This document shows positions 7,681 to 17,429 of a stretch of 26,235 bases of DNA, piece after piece. This DNA is from a virus, in IMG/VR virus record IMGVR_UViG_3300021425_000164, positions 1 through 26,235 of that record. The stretch is one strand, 5' to 3'. A program made the translations under genes and the position numbers. The notes beneath the pieces were generated by a model. That model had not been told where the DNA came from, ran no database searches, and saw only the letters and a program-made list of their open reading frames with translations. Position 1 is the first letter of the stretch; the number at the start of each line of letters is the position of its first letter.

Positions 7681-9995
7681 GCACACCGAATTTTCAGATC
7701 AACAAGAATCTTGAGCCAGTTGTTCAGTTGGACATTGACGACGGGTTGTCGTACCAGGGCACATATTCGGCGTCTGCTACTTATGCGGTGGGAGATGTCG
7801 TTACCTACAACGGGTCGTCGTATGTTGCCCGTGCGAGCACGACGGGCAACACCCCTGGGGATAACACTCATTGGCAGACGTTGGCGGCACAGGGCAGTAC
7901 GGGGGCACAGGGCGCTACGGGTGCGACTGGAGCTACGGGGGCTACTGGCGCTACGGGTCCACAGGGCGCTACTGGCCCTACGGGTTCGGCTGCAACCATT
8001 GCTGTTGGTACGACATCTTCTGTTGATAACTCTGGAACTGCGAGCGTTACTAACAGTGGTACTTCTGGTGCCGCTACGTTTGATTTTGTCCTGCGTGACG
8101 GCCCCACTGGTCCTACTGGTGCGACGGGTGCAACGGGTGCTACGGGGCCGCAGGGTGATGCGGCGACGATTGCGGTCGGTACTACCAGTTCGGTTACGAA
8201 TAGCGGGACTGCGTCTGTAACGAACAGCGGCACTTCAGGTGCGGCTGTGTTTGACTTTGTGCTGCGTGATGGCCCGACAGGGCCAACGGGTGCTACTGGT
8301 CCTCAAGGGGCTACGGGTGCTGCAGGCGCAGACGGGTCTGACGGTGCGGCTGCAACCATTGCTGTTGGCACGACGACTTCTGTTGTTAACTCTGGAACTG
8401 CGACCGTTACTAACAGCGGCAGTTCTAGCGCCGCTACGTTTGATTTCGTTCTGCGTGACGGACCTACTGGTCCGACTGGGGCGACTGGTCCTCAGGGTGC
8501 AACAGGTGCTCAAGGACCACAAGGCGATACTGGAGCTACGGGGGCTACGGGTCCGCAGGGTGCGACAGGCCCCCAGGGTGCTACGGGAGCAACTGGCGCT
8601 GCTGGTGCTGATGGTGCGGATGGTGCTGATGGTGCGGCTGCGACGATTGCGGTCGGTACTACCACATCTGTTGCGAACTCGGGTACGGCGTCTGTCACCA
8701 ACAGCGGGTCGTCTAGTGCAGCTACGTTCGACTTTATTCTGAGGGACGGGCCGACTGGCCCGACTGGTGCAACGGGCGCTACTGGCCCAACGGGCGCTAC
8801 TGGCCCGCAGGGGCCAGCAGGTGCAGACGGTGCAGACGGTGCAGACGGTGCTACTGGACCTCAGGGTCCGACGGGTGCCACGGGTGCGACTGGCGCTACT
8901 GGCCCGCAAGGCCCGCAGGGGCCAGCGGGCACGACTGCTGCTGCGGATCTAACTGGTTCGACGTTGGCTTCTGGGGTGACGGCTTCGTCGCTGACCTCGG
9001 TCGGCACGTTGACTGGTCTGACTGTTTCGGGCGATGCCAACTTTGACAGCGGCACGTTGTTTGTAGACGTGTCTGCTAATCGTGTCGGAATTTCAGATAC
9101 CACCCCGAGTTACAAACTGGACGTAGCAGGCACGATTCGTGCCACGAATGATATTTATTGCAACGACGATCTCTTTGTCGGGTCGAACGGCAGTGGCGAC
9201 AGCCGCATCTACTTCTACGACGACAACTCAAACGCCAACCGTGTTCTCTTCTGGGACGACAGCGCTAACCGATTTGATCTTGGCGGAAATACGCGCATCA
9301 ATGGCTCAGGCACTATTGAAAACAAGCTGTTTGTCCAAGGTAACGGCAGCGACCTTCTTAGGCTCCGAGACACAGGCAGCACTGATACGGGTGGCTACAT
9401 CTCGTTTGAGCAAAGCGCTGGCACCCGCATGGGCTACATCGGGTACGGCAACAACGACGATATTCACATTAAGAACGACAACTCGGGTGGCAACATCTAC
9501 TTCGGAGTGCAAGCAGGTTGGGCGCTTCAGATCGACACCAGCAGGAACCTTCTTCCGTACACTGACAATACTCACAGCCTCGGCGCATCGGGGCGAGCGT
9601 GGAACCACTTCTACCTGCACCAAGGCAACACGTTCTCGTCGGGCGGCTACTGGACGCTGCGGTCCCGAGACTCCGACCGACAGGTCATGGAGTACGTTTC
9701 CAGCGAACGGTTCAAGAAAGACATCGTAGACCTATCGACTGAAGAGGCGTATCAGATTCTTGATGCCCGTCCTATCAAGTTCCGAGGCATTGACGACGAC
9801 GACGACGTTCCGTTGGAAGCTGGTCTGTCTGCCGAAAGCTTGCACGAAGCGGGCTTTGAGTATGCGGTCCGTTACGACGAGGGACATTGGGGTGAGACGC
9901 CTCGCAGCGTCTACTACGACATGCTTACTGCACCGCTCATCAAGATCTGCCAAGACTTGAACGCTCGGGTTACTGCACTAGAGTCAACACCATGA
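7677..9995 (+). CDS. Collagen-like tail fibre with C-terminal S74 intramolecular chaperone
   Basis: A 772-aa protein starting in an ATGA overlap. Residues about 25-70 ([20 protein letters not shown] ... HWQTLA) resemble a ChiA/CBM5-12-type carbohydrate-binding module. Residues 73-421 are Gly-X-Y triplets ([10 protein letters not shown] type), interrupted four times by a 38-aa beta-like module that starts AATIAVGTT and ends FDF(V/I)LRDG. A beta-rich shaft and tip domain follows (about 430-670, with [20 protein letters not shown]). The C-terminal 98 residues are a Peptidase_S74 domain: S675-SERFKKDI carries the Ser/Lys pair that in this family releases the chaperone after trimer folding. The triple-helix shaft and self-cleaving chaperone indicate the main receptor-binding fibre. 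Confidence 0.88.
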   Translation: MSTPNFQINKNLEPVVQLDIDDGLSYQGTYSASATYAVGDVVTYNGSSYVARASTTGNTPGDNTHWQTLAAQGSTGAQGATGATGATGATGATGPQGATGPTGSAATIAVGTTSSVDNSGTASVTNSGTSGAATFDFVLRDGPTGPTGATGATGATGPQGDAATIAVGTTSSVTNSGTASVTNSGTSGAAVFDFVLRDGPTGPTGATGPQGATGAAGADGSDGAAATIAVGTTTSVVNSGTATVTNSGSSSAATFDFVLRDGPTGPTGATGPQGATGAQGPQGDTGATGATGPQGATGPQGATGATGAAGADGADGADGAAATIAVGTTTSVANSGTASVTNSGSSSAATFDFILRDGPTGPTGATGATGPTGATGPQGPAGADGADGADGATGPQGPTGATGATGATGPQGPQGPAGTTAAADLTGSTLASGVTASSLTSVGTLTGLTVSGDANFDSGTLFVDVSANRVGISDTTPSYKLDVAGTIRATNDIYCNDDLFVGSNGSGDSRIYFYDDNSNANRVLFWDDSANRFDLGGNTRINGSGTIENKLFVQGNGSDLLRLRDTGSTDTGGYISFEQSAGTRMGYIGYGNNDDIHIKNDNSGGNIYFGVQAGWALQIDTSRNLLPYTDNTHSLGASGRAWNHFYLHQGNTFSSGGYWTLRSRDSDRQVMEYVSSERFKKDIVDLSTEEAYQILDARPIKFRGIDDDDDVPLEAGLSAESLHEAGFEYAVRYDEGHWGETPRSVYYDMLTAPLIKICQDLNARVTALESTP
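7893..8937 (+). repeat. Gly-X-Y repeats with four interspersed 38-aa modules
   Basis: Within the fibre gene, triplet-coding DNA of the kind GGTGCNACG alternates with four copies of a module of about 114 nt, beginning near 7989, 8161, 8349 and 8635. Modules 1 and 3 share GCTGCAACCATTGCTGTTGG, while modules 2 and 4 share CGACGATTGCGGTCGGTACT. This points to duplication of a two-module unit. Triplet tracts between the modules differ in length, so this is a likely site of slippage or recombination. Confidence 0.85.
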
Positions 9996-10141
9996 ATGTA
10001 ACAGCAGAAGAAGTAGTTGCCATGATGCAGAATCGGTTCCCCAAGGAACTAGAGATCTGTGTTCTGGCTATCCAGAACCAGAAGGCAATGCAGCAGATCG
10101 CTGAGTTGTCTCCTCAACCAGAAGAGGAACCGTCCGAGTAG
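9992..10141 (+). CDS. Small hypothetical protein (49 aa)
   Basis: A short gene that starts in an ATGA overlap with the fibre stop codon. It encodes 49 residues beginning [20 protein letters not shown] and ending in an acidic tail (PQPEEEPSE). A single amphipathic helix covers most of it. The ATGA overlap and the exact fit of its stop against the AGTGGGACA motif argue that it is translated. No family is recognised. Similar tiny helical proteins behind fibre genes can be fibre assembly helpers, but nothing here proves that. Confidence 0.6.
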   Translation: MNVTAEEVVAMMQNRFPKELEICVLAIQNQKAMQQIAELSPQPEEEPSE

Positions 10142-10148
10142 TGGGACA
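10140..10148 (+). promoter_or_regulatory. AGTGGGACA junction motif, copy 2
   Basis: The 9-mer overlaps the stop codon of the 49-aa gene and starts the 33-nt gap before the 151-aa virion gene. GTAGGAG, the ribosome-binding site, follows 13 nt later, and the ATG lies at 10175. The AGGAG itself sits in the loop of a small stem, TGAAG / CTTCA (10158-10173). Together with the copies at 1555 and 18185 it marks the start of a new gene block. Confidence 0.35.
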
Positions 10149-10174
10149 TTCCTGCCATGAAGTAGGAGCTTCAC

Positions 10175-10630
10175 ATGGCATATGCACCTAATTATCAAGA
10201 CATTCTGTCGTCGCAGATGAGCAAGACCGCTCCCAACTCTGCGAACCAGTACAACCAGGCGAGTCTGAACGTTCAGCGCAACATGACTCAGCGCCAGTTT
10301 AATCGTGACCAGATGGGTCGCGATTACACGCGTGCTCAGAGCGATATTGGCCGTCAGGCCGATCAGGCGTTTCGTCAGCTTCCTGGGGCGTTTAACCGTC
10401 GGGGGATGTTGGATAGCGGTTCGTACATCCGTGGCGGTCGTGAGACAGCTGCGAACGTGTTGCGGACGCAGAACCGTCTGCGTGAGGACTTCAATCAGCA
10501 GATGGCGGGTTCACGGTTGCAGGACTCGTTGGATATTGCTGATTTGGCTGGTTTGCGGGAACAGTTGTCTTCTGCTGATTATCAGAACTTGGTTGCGAGT
10601 TTGTACGGCAATCAGATGCGAGGTGCATGA
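10175..10630 (+). CDS. Putative internal virion / ejection protein (151 aa)
   Basis: A 151-aa, Gln/Arg/Asn-rich, almost wholly helical protein with an AGGAG site 6 nt before ATG. The segment FRQLPGAFNRRGMLDSGSY has a form (RRGMLDSG) that recurs in small phage proteins placed just ahead of large ejection proteins. It is flanked by long helices (QRQFNRDQMGRDYTRAQSDI and RETAANVLRTQNRLREDFNQ). It has no signal peptide or membrane span. Its place before two large Ala/Gln-rich proteins suggests it belongs to the set of proteins packed inside the capsid and ejected with the DNA, as P22 gp7/16/20 or T7 gp14/15/16 are. This is inference from position and composition. Confidence 0.55.
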   Translation: MAYAPNYQDILSSQMSKTAPNSANQYNQASLNVQRNMTQRQFNRDQMGRDYTRAQSDIGRQADQAFRQLPGAFNRRGMLDSGSYIRGGRETAANVLRTQNRLREDFNQQMAGSRLQDSLDIADLAGLREQLSSADYQNLVASLYGNQMRGA

Positions 10631-12102
10631 TGGCTAACGGGAACAAGCCAGACCGAGAAACTCCTCTGTTGGAGCAACTGTCTGCTCAGCAGGACTTTGA
10701 TTATTCGGGTGGCATTTTTGATCAGGTGCTGAACAACACCACTCCTGTTTTTGGCAAAGATCCGATTGTTAAGGGTTCTCCTGGGTTTGCTGGGGGGCCT
10801 CGTGATGTTGGCTACACGCAAGGCGAGTACAACGATTTACTTCGCCAAAATCGAGAACGCCCTCGTCGCCCGACGGGCGGCCAGTCAGCTATTGACCCTC
10901 GGGACATTATGCGCCGAGACGGCATTTTGCCTACGCCCAGCAGTGGTCGGTCGCCAGGGGACATGGCTCTTGAGGACTTGATTGAAGCGAATCGCGACGA
11001 CGGTGGTGGTCCTCGTGGGCCTGCTGGGCCTCGTGGCCCGTCGATCTACGACCTGCAGAAAGGCGGTCTAGATCGCCTACTTGCTTCGCAGAGAGAGGGC
11101 TTTGGTCAGCAGCGAGATCTGGTAGAGCAGCTTGCTGATTTGCGTGAGCAGGGCATGGCTGGGCAGGAGCAGTTTGCTAAGGACACTGCTGGCGCCCGTG
11201 AGACGTTCTTGGACGAGCAGAATGCTACTCGTCAGGAGAAAGAGCAGCAGCGTGCTCTTGAGCGAGAAACTCAGAAGAACACTGAGTTGGCCCGTCAACG
11301 CAACCAGCTTGATGAGGCGTTGCGTGCGACTGGTGTTGATACCAACGCTGCTACTGCACGTCTGGAATCGTTGGGTATTGACCCTGGTCAGTTTGCTGAT
11401 CGGGAAACGAACGAGACGACTGCGATGCTGTATTCGCAGAGCATGTCGTCAGCCAACTTTGTTAACCAGATGGATGCGATCTCGCAGAGCGCTGCCCAGT
11501 TTGCGTCTGATGCGAACGATCAGGCTACGGCTCAGGCGATGTTCGGTATTGGTCAGGATTTGGCTGCGTCGTTGCAGACGATTAACCAGGCCCGCCAGCA
11601 GGGTCTGATTGATGACACTATGGCGTTGCAGGCTATTGCTGATCAGGAACGGACTGCGGAGCAGCAGTACGACGCCAACTTGACTTCGTTGAATGTTCAG
11701 ACGGCGCAGGCAGCGCAGGCTGCTGCGGCGGCGGCTGCACGTCGGGCTGAGCAGGAGGCTGCTCAGCAGCGCGCGTTGCAGGTTAATGCTACTGCGTTGG
11801 CTGGTTTGCAGGCTTACTCGGCTGGTGAACAGCCTTCGCCTGAGATGTTGTATGCGTTTAGTGAGGCTGGTCTGGGCGATGCGTTCCTTGACATCACGTC
11901 GGGGATGGTTGATCAGGACAATGCTTTGGAGCTTCTTGCTGCGAATCTAGCGGCAGATGGCGGTTCGGGGATGACGTTACCTGGCGGCATGCCGATGGAC
12001 GATTTCTTGGACCTTTACAAAGTGTTGCCATACGAAATGCAGGACGAGTATTCGCCTTACCTAGACCAAGTCATTCAGTATCAGACTGGCGTGAGTGAGT
12101 GA
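10627..12102 (+). CDS. Putative internal virion / ejection protein (491 aa)
   Basis: A 491-aa protein whose tandem ATGATG start overlaps the stop of the previous gene. The N-terminal 150 residues are low-complexity, Pro/Gly/Arg/Asp-rich, with a short collagen-like patch (GGGPRGPAGPRGPS near residue 126). The middle (about 160-260) is a long charged coiled coil rich in Glu, Gln and Arg. Residues about 340-400 are Ala/Gln/Arg-rich helix (AQAAAAAAARRAEQEAAQ), and the C-terminus is a compact helical domain. No enzymatic motif was found. Length, helical and Gln/Ala-rich make-up and the place before the giant gene fit podovirus internal core proteins. Confidence 0.6.
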   Translation: MMANGNKPDRETPLLEQLSAQQDFDYSGGIFDQVLNNTTPVFGKDPIVKGSPGFAGGPRDVGYTQGEYNDLLRQNRERPRRPTGGQSAIDPRDIMRRDGILPTPSSGRSPGDMALEDLIEANRDDGGGPRGPAGPRGPSIYDLQKGGLDRLLASQREGFGQQRDLVEQLADLREQGMAGQEQFAKDTAGARETFLDEQNATRQEKEQQRALERETQKNTELARQRNQLDEALRATGVDTNAATARLESLGIDPGQFADRETNETTAMLYSQSMSSANFVNQMDAISQSAAQFASDANDQATAQAMFGIGQDLAASLQTINQARQQGLIDDTMALQAIADQERTAEQQYDANLTSLNVQTAQAAQAAAAAAARRAEQEAAQQRALQVNATALAGLQAYSAGEQPSPEMLYAFSEAGLGDAFLDITSGMVDQDNALELLAANLAADGGSGMTLPGGMPMDDFLDLYKVLPYEMQDEYSPYLDQVIQYQTGVSE

Positions 12103-12103
12103 T

Positions 12104-15100
12104 ATGGATCGTAGCGAGATTGTCAGATCTCTAAAGCCAATAGACGCTTCCTCCATGCTGGAGGAGCTGGACTACTCCAACATGCCTGAGCCGATTGCTC
12201 AGGTAGCTGAACCGCAGTCGTTCCAGTTGCCAGCAGGGCTGAGTTCTGGCCGTGCGGCGTTTCTTGAGGCGTTGGAGCAGCGGTCTGGCAATGTGCTGCC
12301 TGCGTTTACACCGCCTGAGCCAGAGCCAGGGCGTAGCGGGATCTTTGACATTCCTGTTCTGGGGCCTGTGCTTGACGTGTTGGACACGCCTCGTGCGGCA
12401 ATTGTTTCTACGATTCAAGAAGTTGGCGACATCTTTGGCGACGGCGATGCGTCGTTGTCGCAGTGGTGGACGCAGACCCGTAACCACATCAGCGCTCAAG
12501 AAGTAATGCGGGATTGGAACGTTGACCTTCCAGGCCCGCTGGACTTTGTAGTCGGGCTGGGTCTTGACATTGCGTTGGACCCGTTGACGTATGCGTTTGG
12601 TGCTGGTGTTGCTATGCGTGCTTTCCGTGGCGGTGAGCAGCTTGTCGATACGGCTTTGGACGCTGCCCGTGTGGCCGAGGCTGCGGGTGACGCTGGCAAG
12701 GCTGCGAGGCTGAGGAACGTTTCTGAAACGATCCGCCAGAACCCCGCTGGTGGCGTGATGATGGCTGCTGGCAGTGAGCCGCAGTTGATGCGCGAGCTTG
12801 GCGTAGATGTGGGTTTGCGGTTCTCTCGTCCTGGCACGGGTCGTTTGGGGCGGGCGATTATTGATCGCCCGCTGGGTGCGATTTCTAAGACGTATCAGGC
12901 ACGGGCTGCTGCACGGCGGACGAGTCAGCTTCCGCAGTTTGCGGTTGACGCTAACCCTGCGATTCGTCGCTCTCTGGATATGTCTGACGAGGCGACTCAA
13001 AGGCTGATTACTGCCCGCCAGATGGGCCAAAATGTTGGCGACGAAGCGATTGAGGTCGCTGCACAAATGGCTGGGCGTATGCCTGTCCAGTCGAAGTTGC
13101 TGACGGGTGAGCGGACTTCTGAGGTTACGGCGAAGGCGTTGGGGTTGTTGGCGTCTCCGTTTGGTACTGGCAGTAAGCGGGTAGCGCAGGCTTCGTGGTA
13201 TGCGGGCAAGGTTGATCAGGCGACAGGCAGCAGGGTCGGCGGTTTGGCGAGCAAGTTTAATTCGCAGGCTTCGATCAATGCTGCTAAGCGTGGTACGGAC
13301 GCCAACGTTGCGTGGGTTGCGCGCACGGTGGAGCGTGTCGGGCGTACGGCGAACATTGATGCGGGCTTGTGGAACAAGAAGACTTTGGATGAGCTGAACC
13401 AGCTTGTTCGGGATTTTAAGGCCAGCAGGTTTGAGCCTGATGATCTGAACGAGTTGATGTTTGAGGTTGCTACGACTCCGAACGATCAGCTTTTGGCGAA
13501 CCCAGCGTTCTCTCGGTTTGTCGGCCCTAACGGTCAGCTTGATCCGATGGTGCAGAAAGCCAAGGATTGGTGGAAGTCAGCGGGCGATCGGGCTGGTTTC
13601 ACTCAAGAGGGCGAGCTTGAGGATCTGCTGTACGCAGCCCGTATGCGTGACGACATCAGGGCGGGTCGCAAGAACCGAGACGTTATCAATGTGTTTAGGG
13701 AAGACGGCGAGGGCATCTTGTTGTCGGGTAACCCGTTAACTGGTCGTCATTTGTTGGAGCCGAAGATCATTGTTGAACGCATGACGGGCTATCGACAAGG
13801 TCTTTTGACTGGAACTACGGATCAGCAGGCTTTGGCGTTTGCGGACGATGTTCAACGACTGGAGCGCAAAGCTGCGGCTCAGCTAGACGACAGCGTTTCT
13901 CGGGCTGCCCCTGAGTTCGAAGAGCAGTTTGAGATTGCGTTGCGTGCGGAACTTGAAGATGGTGTCCGTTACGGTGACAAGAAGTCGAACGTGATGACGA
14001 ACGTCTACGCAGAGGAAGCGTTGAAAGACGTTTCGGAAGCGGGTTCGATTCTGACGCAGATGGACGAGATTGCTAAACGGCAAGGCGTTGATTTTAGTTC
14101 GTTTAAGTTTACGGACGATGCTGCGGCGGTGCTGCCTCGTTATGTAGCGTTGATGACTTCAGGCATCCGCACACGTTCGGTGTTGGGCCAGTCGGTAGAA
14201 GCAGGTTTGCTTCTACCCAACTCTCGGTTTGCTAAAGGCCAAGTTGTTGAAGACATGGAACGGTTGTTCGCTCAGAGCGACAACTTGGACGAACAGTTTG
14301 AGTTGGCTCGTCAGCAGATCATTGGTCTAGGCGCTGACCCTGATACTGATGAGATTGCTAATATTCTGGCGAACTTGGCTGGCGACGCCCGAGTCCCGCC
14401 TGATCAGGTTGCTGACTGGTTGAAGACTGCTCAGGGGGAGATTGCTGGCGAGTTCGCACGGCTGGAGTATCAGTCTGGTTTGATGTCTGAGATTCTGAAC
14501 GCCAGCGTCAACGGCCAGTTCTATTCGGGCTTGTCTGACGAGGCAAAGCTGCTGTTGACCCAGCACGGGTTCCGTGATGTTGGAGACAGCGGTGTTCTGA
14601 CCAAGACGGAGCGCAATGCTCTGGCGAAGATCCAGAGCAGCACTGATGCCCGTCTAGCTGCCATTGAAGATGCTACTGAGTATGTCCATGAAATGGCGGT
14701 GGCGTTGGGCAAGCTTCAGACGCAGCGTAATCAGATTGCTGCTGCGTTGAAGCAGTTGGAGTCTGGGGCGATGCGTCGCCCGCAGACTCTTGAGAAAATG
14801 TTCGGTGATCTTGGGCAGGAACTAGCGTCGCTTCAACGGTCGCTGCAATACTTGTCCGAAACCATCGGTGACAACTTGGCTGCGTTCGACCCAACTTTGC
14901 TGGCGGGTCGCGGCTTGCAGCGGCTGGCCGACCCCGATTTGCTTCGCAAGACGCAGGACGAACTGGCCGAGACGGCATTGGCGACGGGGGCTACGGCTGA
15001 AACGTTGGATAACGTTGCTCGGACGTACGGCGATTTGCCTGCTAACGGGCGTTTTGTGCAGCTCAAGTGGCAGGGGCCGAACAGGGGTTGGGAAGTTCGT

Positions 15101-17422
15101 TGGAACAGCCAGCCTTTGTCGGGGCAAGGCAACCGTACGACGCTGCGAACGTTCTTGGGTGACGACCGTTCAGATGCGCTGTTCCAAGTGTTGAAGCAGC
15201 TAGATAACTCTCCTGCTGGTCAGGCTCAGGCTGCTGTGCTGGAGTCGATTGAAAACATTCGGATTCTGCAGAACCGTTTGCCCAACATTGTTGGCGACAA
15301 CGCTTTGTTGTCGCAAGTAGAGCAGTCACTGGACGATCTAGACGCTTTGTCGTTCTTGATTGCCCGTGAAGGGCAGTCTGATTACGAAGTCGCTTTGAAC
15401 GCAATGCTGGATCGACGCATGGGCGCTGGCTTGGCACGTCAACCTGCAAAGACTCGTGAGTTCTTGAACGACACTATTGGCGAGGCCAAAGCCATTATTG
15501 ATGCTCAGAACCAAGCCACGGTTGATGCGTTGGTGAAGATTGGTCAGAACGTTACTGACATCGGTCATCGTCGGGCGTTGATTGCCGCCCAACTAGCTGA
15601 TGCCAATCATCGCACCCACAAGCTTGCTGAGCGGGTCATAAACGGCGTTTCTCCGAACCCTAACAACGATTTCCAAGGCTCGGTGCGTGCGGCGTTGGAG
15701 CTGGCTGACAGCCCTGAGGCTGCGTTGCGGGCTGTTGCTAGCGGGCAGGGCAACGCTGCGTTTGTTGACGCATACATGGAGAGCTTTGAGCAGTTCATGG
15801 GCGATCAGTTGTTGTACAGCTATCGCAACGTCAACAGCGACTTCTTCTCACCGACTGTTTCTAATCTGACAAAGTCGAAGTTGCAGCGTTACTCGTTTGT
15901 TGCTCCTGTTGCTGGGGTTGGCACTGCCGAGCCAGTAACCCGAGAAGTCGCCGCACAAATGGCTCGTGAGTTCAGTGAGATGTTTGAGGCGGTGGCTCGT
16001 ACGACTGATCCTGTTCAGTTGAGTGCGTGGTCAAAGAAGGTCAACAGGATTGCTAACTGGTGGAAGGCTGGTGCGGTGGGCACGCCTGGTTTCGTTATGC
16101 GAAACATGATTGGCGCTGCTTGGATGAACAATCAGCTTGCTGGTGTGCCGCTTTCGCAGATGGTGCGGGTGAAGATGATCCGTGATCAGGCTGCGGCTGC
16201 TGCAAAGGCAGCGAAGCAGGAAGGCAACATTGCTGCTGGGTTGGAGATTCTGGTCAAACAAGGCAAGGGCCTCAAGCTGACTGGTCCAGGCAGTGCGCTG
16301 GCTGGCGGCAAGACTGTTAGTGCTGGCGAGTTGGAGACGTTCCAGTCGTGGTATTCGACGGGTATGGCGTCGGGCACGGGTGGCCGTGGTATCGACATTG
16401 TGTCTGAGCTTGACCGTCCAGGCAACATTATCGAAGGTAAGGGATTGAGGTCTGGTTTCAGGGCTGGTTCTTTGAAGCCAACTTCTGACTTCAAGTGGTT
16501 TACTGCTATTCGTGGCTGGAACGGCGACGTTGAGTTCATGGCTCGTGGCAGTTTGGCTCACCATGTAGCTATGGGTGGCGGGTCTTTGGAAGACGCCGCT
16601 ACCCAGGTAATGAAGTACCACTTCGATTACAGCGACCTGACGGCGTTTGAACAGAAAACAAAGCAGTTTATCCCGTTCTACACCTGGCAGCGGCGAATCG
16701 TTCCTGTGTTGGTGGAGTCGATCGGCACCAACCCGACGGCGTGGAACCGTGTCACGCAGCTCAAGGCAAACGTTGAGCTGCAGTCCGAAGCTGAAGGCAT
16801 CGTGCCTGAATACTTCGGGGAGAACATGGACATTCGTTTGCCGTTCAAAATTGGCGGTTACCGCAGCTACGCCCTGCCACAGTTGCCGTTCACTGACTTG
16901 GCAAACTGGGCTAAGGGGATTGACTCCAACAATCTTCCCGAGGGCGCTAGCCCGATTGATGTTGCATTGAACCTGGGCAGGCCAGTCATTGAGTCGGCTT
17001 TGCCGTTCTACAAGTACCCGATCGAAAGCTTGATGGACACGAAGACGTTCAATCAGGTGCCGTTCCGAGATACTTACGAAGCTGCGCCTGAGTGGGCGCG
17101 AATGCCGATTATTAGCCAAGCGTTGCAGTTTGCTGGTATTGGCGAGCGTGGCCGTAGCGGCGAGTGGATGATGACTGACCGTCAGCGGTATCAGGTCGAG
17201 CAGTTTATCCCGACGTTTGCTCAGTGGTCACGTCTGCGGCCTGCAGACGTGCCTGAATGGCGGCAATCTGACGCTGCTAAGCAGATTGGTACGTTGTTGA
17301 GTATTACGGCTGGTATCGGCTTGCGAGTTAATACTCCTAAAGAGAAGCGCAACGAGATGCTGCGTCGGCAGTATCGTGAAAGCGAAGACATGGCAAACCG
17401 CCGTGCCATTGCTTTTGGATAG
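12104..17422 (+). CDS. Giant internal virion / ejection protein (about 1772 aa)
   Basis: The largest gene of the window. The ATG at 12104, 1 nt after the previous stop, is preferred; a GTG at 12095 in frame would add three residues. It is predicted as a virion protein ejected into the cell, by size and place. Near residue 144 is GPLDFVVGLGLDIALDPLTY, a hydrophobic motif I associate with very large phage structural proteins. The middle (about 550-1250) is helical and coiled-coil-like. Near 1323 is TPGFVMRNMIGAAW and near 1506 HFDYSDLTAFEQKTKQFIPF, a pair resembling the C-terminal part of phage polyvalent/ejection proteins. I could not find lytic transglycosylase, protease or RNA polymerase motifs by eye, though a diverged one could be missed. 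The endolysin gene follows 7 nt later. Confidence 0.65.
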   Translation: MDRSEIVRSLKPIDASSMLEELDYSNMPEPIAQVAEPQSFQLPAGLSSGRAAFLEALEQRSGNVLPAFTPPEPEPGRSGIFDIPVLGPVLDVLDTPRAAIVSTIQEVGDIFGDGDASLSQWWTQTRNHISAQEVMRDWNVDLPGPLDFVVGLGLDIALDPLTYAFGAGVAMRAFRGGEQLVDTALDAARVAEAAGDAGKAARLRNVSETIRQNPAGGVMMAAGSEPQLMRELGVDVGLRFSRPGTGRLGRAIIDRPLGAISKTYQARAAARRTSQLPQFAVDANPAIRRSLDMSDEATQRLITARQMGQNVGDEAIEVAAQMAGRMPVQSKLLTGERTSEVTAKALGLLASPFGTGSKRVAQASWYAGKVDQATGSRVGGLASKFNSQASINAAKRGTDANVAWVARTVERVGRTANIDAGLWNKKTLDELNQLVRDFKASRFEPDDLNELMFEVATTPNDQLLANPAFSRFVGPNGQLDPMVQKAKDWWKSAGDRAGFTQEGELEDLLYAARMRDDIRAGRKNRDVINVFREDGEGILLSGNPLTGRHLLEPKIIVERMTGYRQGLLTGTTDQQALAFADDVQRLERKAAAQLDDSVSRAAPEFEEQFEIALRAELEDGVRYGDKKSNVMTNVYAEEALKDVSEAGSILTQMDEIAKRQGVDFSSFKFTDDAAAVLPRYVALMTSGIRTRSVLGQSVEAGLLLPNSRFAKGQVVEDMERLFAQSDNLDEQFELARQQIIGLGADPDTDEIANILANLAGDARVPPDQVADWLKTAQGEIAGEFARLEYQSGLMSEILNASVNGQFYSGLSDEAKLLLTQHGFRDVGDSGVLTKTERNALAKIQSSTDARLAAIEDATEYVHEMAVALGKLQTQRNQIAAALKQLESGAMRRPQTLEKMFGDLGQELASLQRSLQYLSETIGDNLAAFDPTLLAGRGLQRLADPDLLRKTQDELAETALATGATAETLDNVARTYGDLPANGRFVQLKWQGPNRGWEVRWNSQPLSGQGNRTTLRTFLGDDRSDALFQVLKQLDNSPAGQAQAAVLESIENIRILQNRLPNIVGDNALLSQVEQSLDDLDALSFLIAREGQSDYEVALNAMLDRRMGAGLARQPAKTREFLNDTIGEAKAIIDAQNQATVDALVKIGQNVTDIGHRRALIAAQLADANHRTHKLAERVINGVSPNPNNDFQGSVRAALELADSPEAALRAVASGQGNAAFVDAYMESFEQFMGDQLLYSYRNVNSDFFSPTVSNLTKSKLQRYSFVAPVAGVGTAEPVTREVAAQMAREFSEMFEAVARTTDPVQLSAWSKKVNRIANWWKAGAVGTPGFVMRNMIGAAWMNNQLAGVPLSQMVRVKMIRDQAAAAAKAAKQEGNIAAGLEILVKQGKGLKLTGPGSALAGGKTVSAGELETFQSWYSTGMASGTGGRGIDIVSELDRPGNIIEGKGLRSGFRAGSLKPTSDFKWFTAIRGWNGDVEFMARGSLAHHVAMGGGSLEDAATQVMKYHFDYSDLTAFEQKTKQFIPFYTWQRRIVPVLVESIGTNPTAWNRVTQLKANVELQSEAEGIVPEYFGENMDIRLPFKIGGYRSYALPQLPFTDLANWAKGIDSNNLPEGASPIDVALNLGRPVIESALPFYKYPIESLMDTKTFNQVPFRDTYEAAPEWARMPIISQALQFAGIGERGRSGEWMMTDRQRYQVEQFIPTFAQWSRLRPADVPEWRQSDAAKQIGTLLSITAGIGLRVNTPKEKRNEMLRRQYRESEDMANRRAIAFG

Positions 17423-17429
17423 GAGCGAA

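Noticed and set aside
8235-8909. Long open frames on the minus strand and in other plus frames across the collagen-like gene
   Set aside because: They are by-products of the triplet repeats: low-complexity Arg/Ser/Val/Pro text without ribosome-binding sites, opposite a clear fibre gene.
10158-10173. Small hairpin with the ribosome-binding site in its loop before the 151-aa gene
   Set aside because: The stem is only 5 bp with a 6-nt loop, which is easily met by chance; it is mentioned with the junction motif but not claimed as a regulator.
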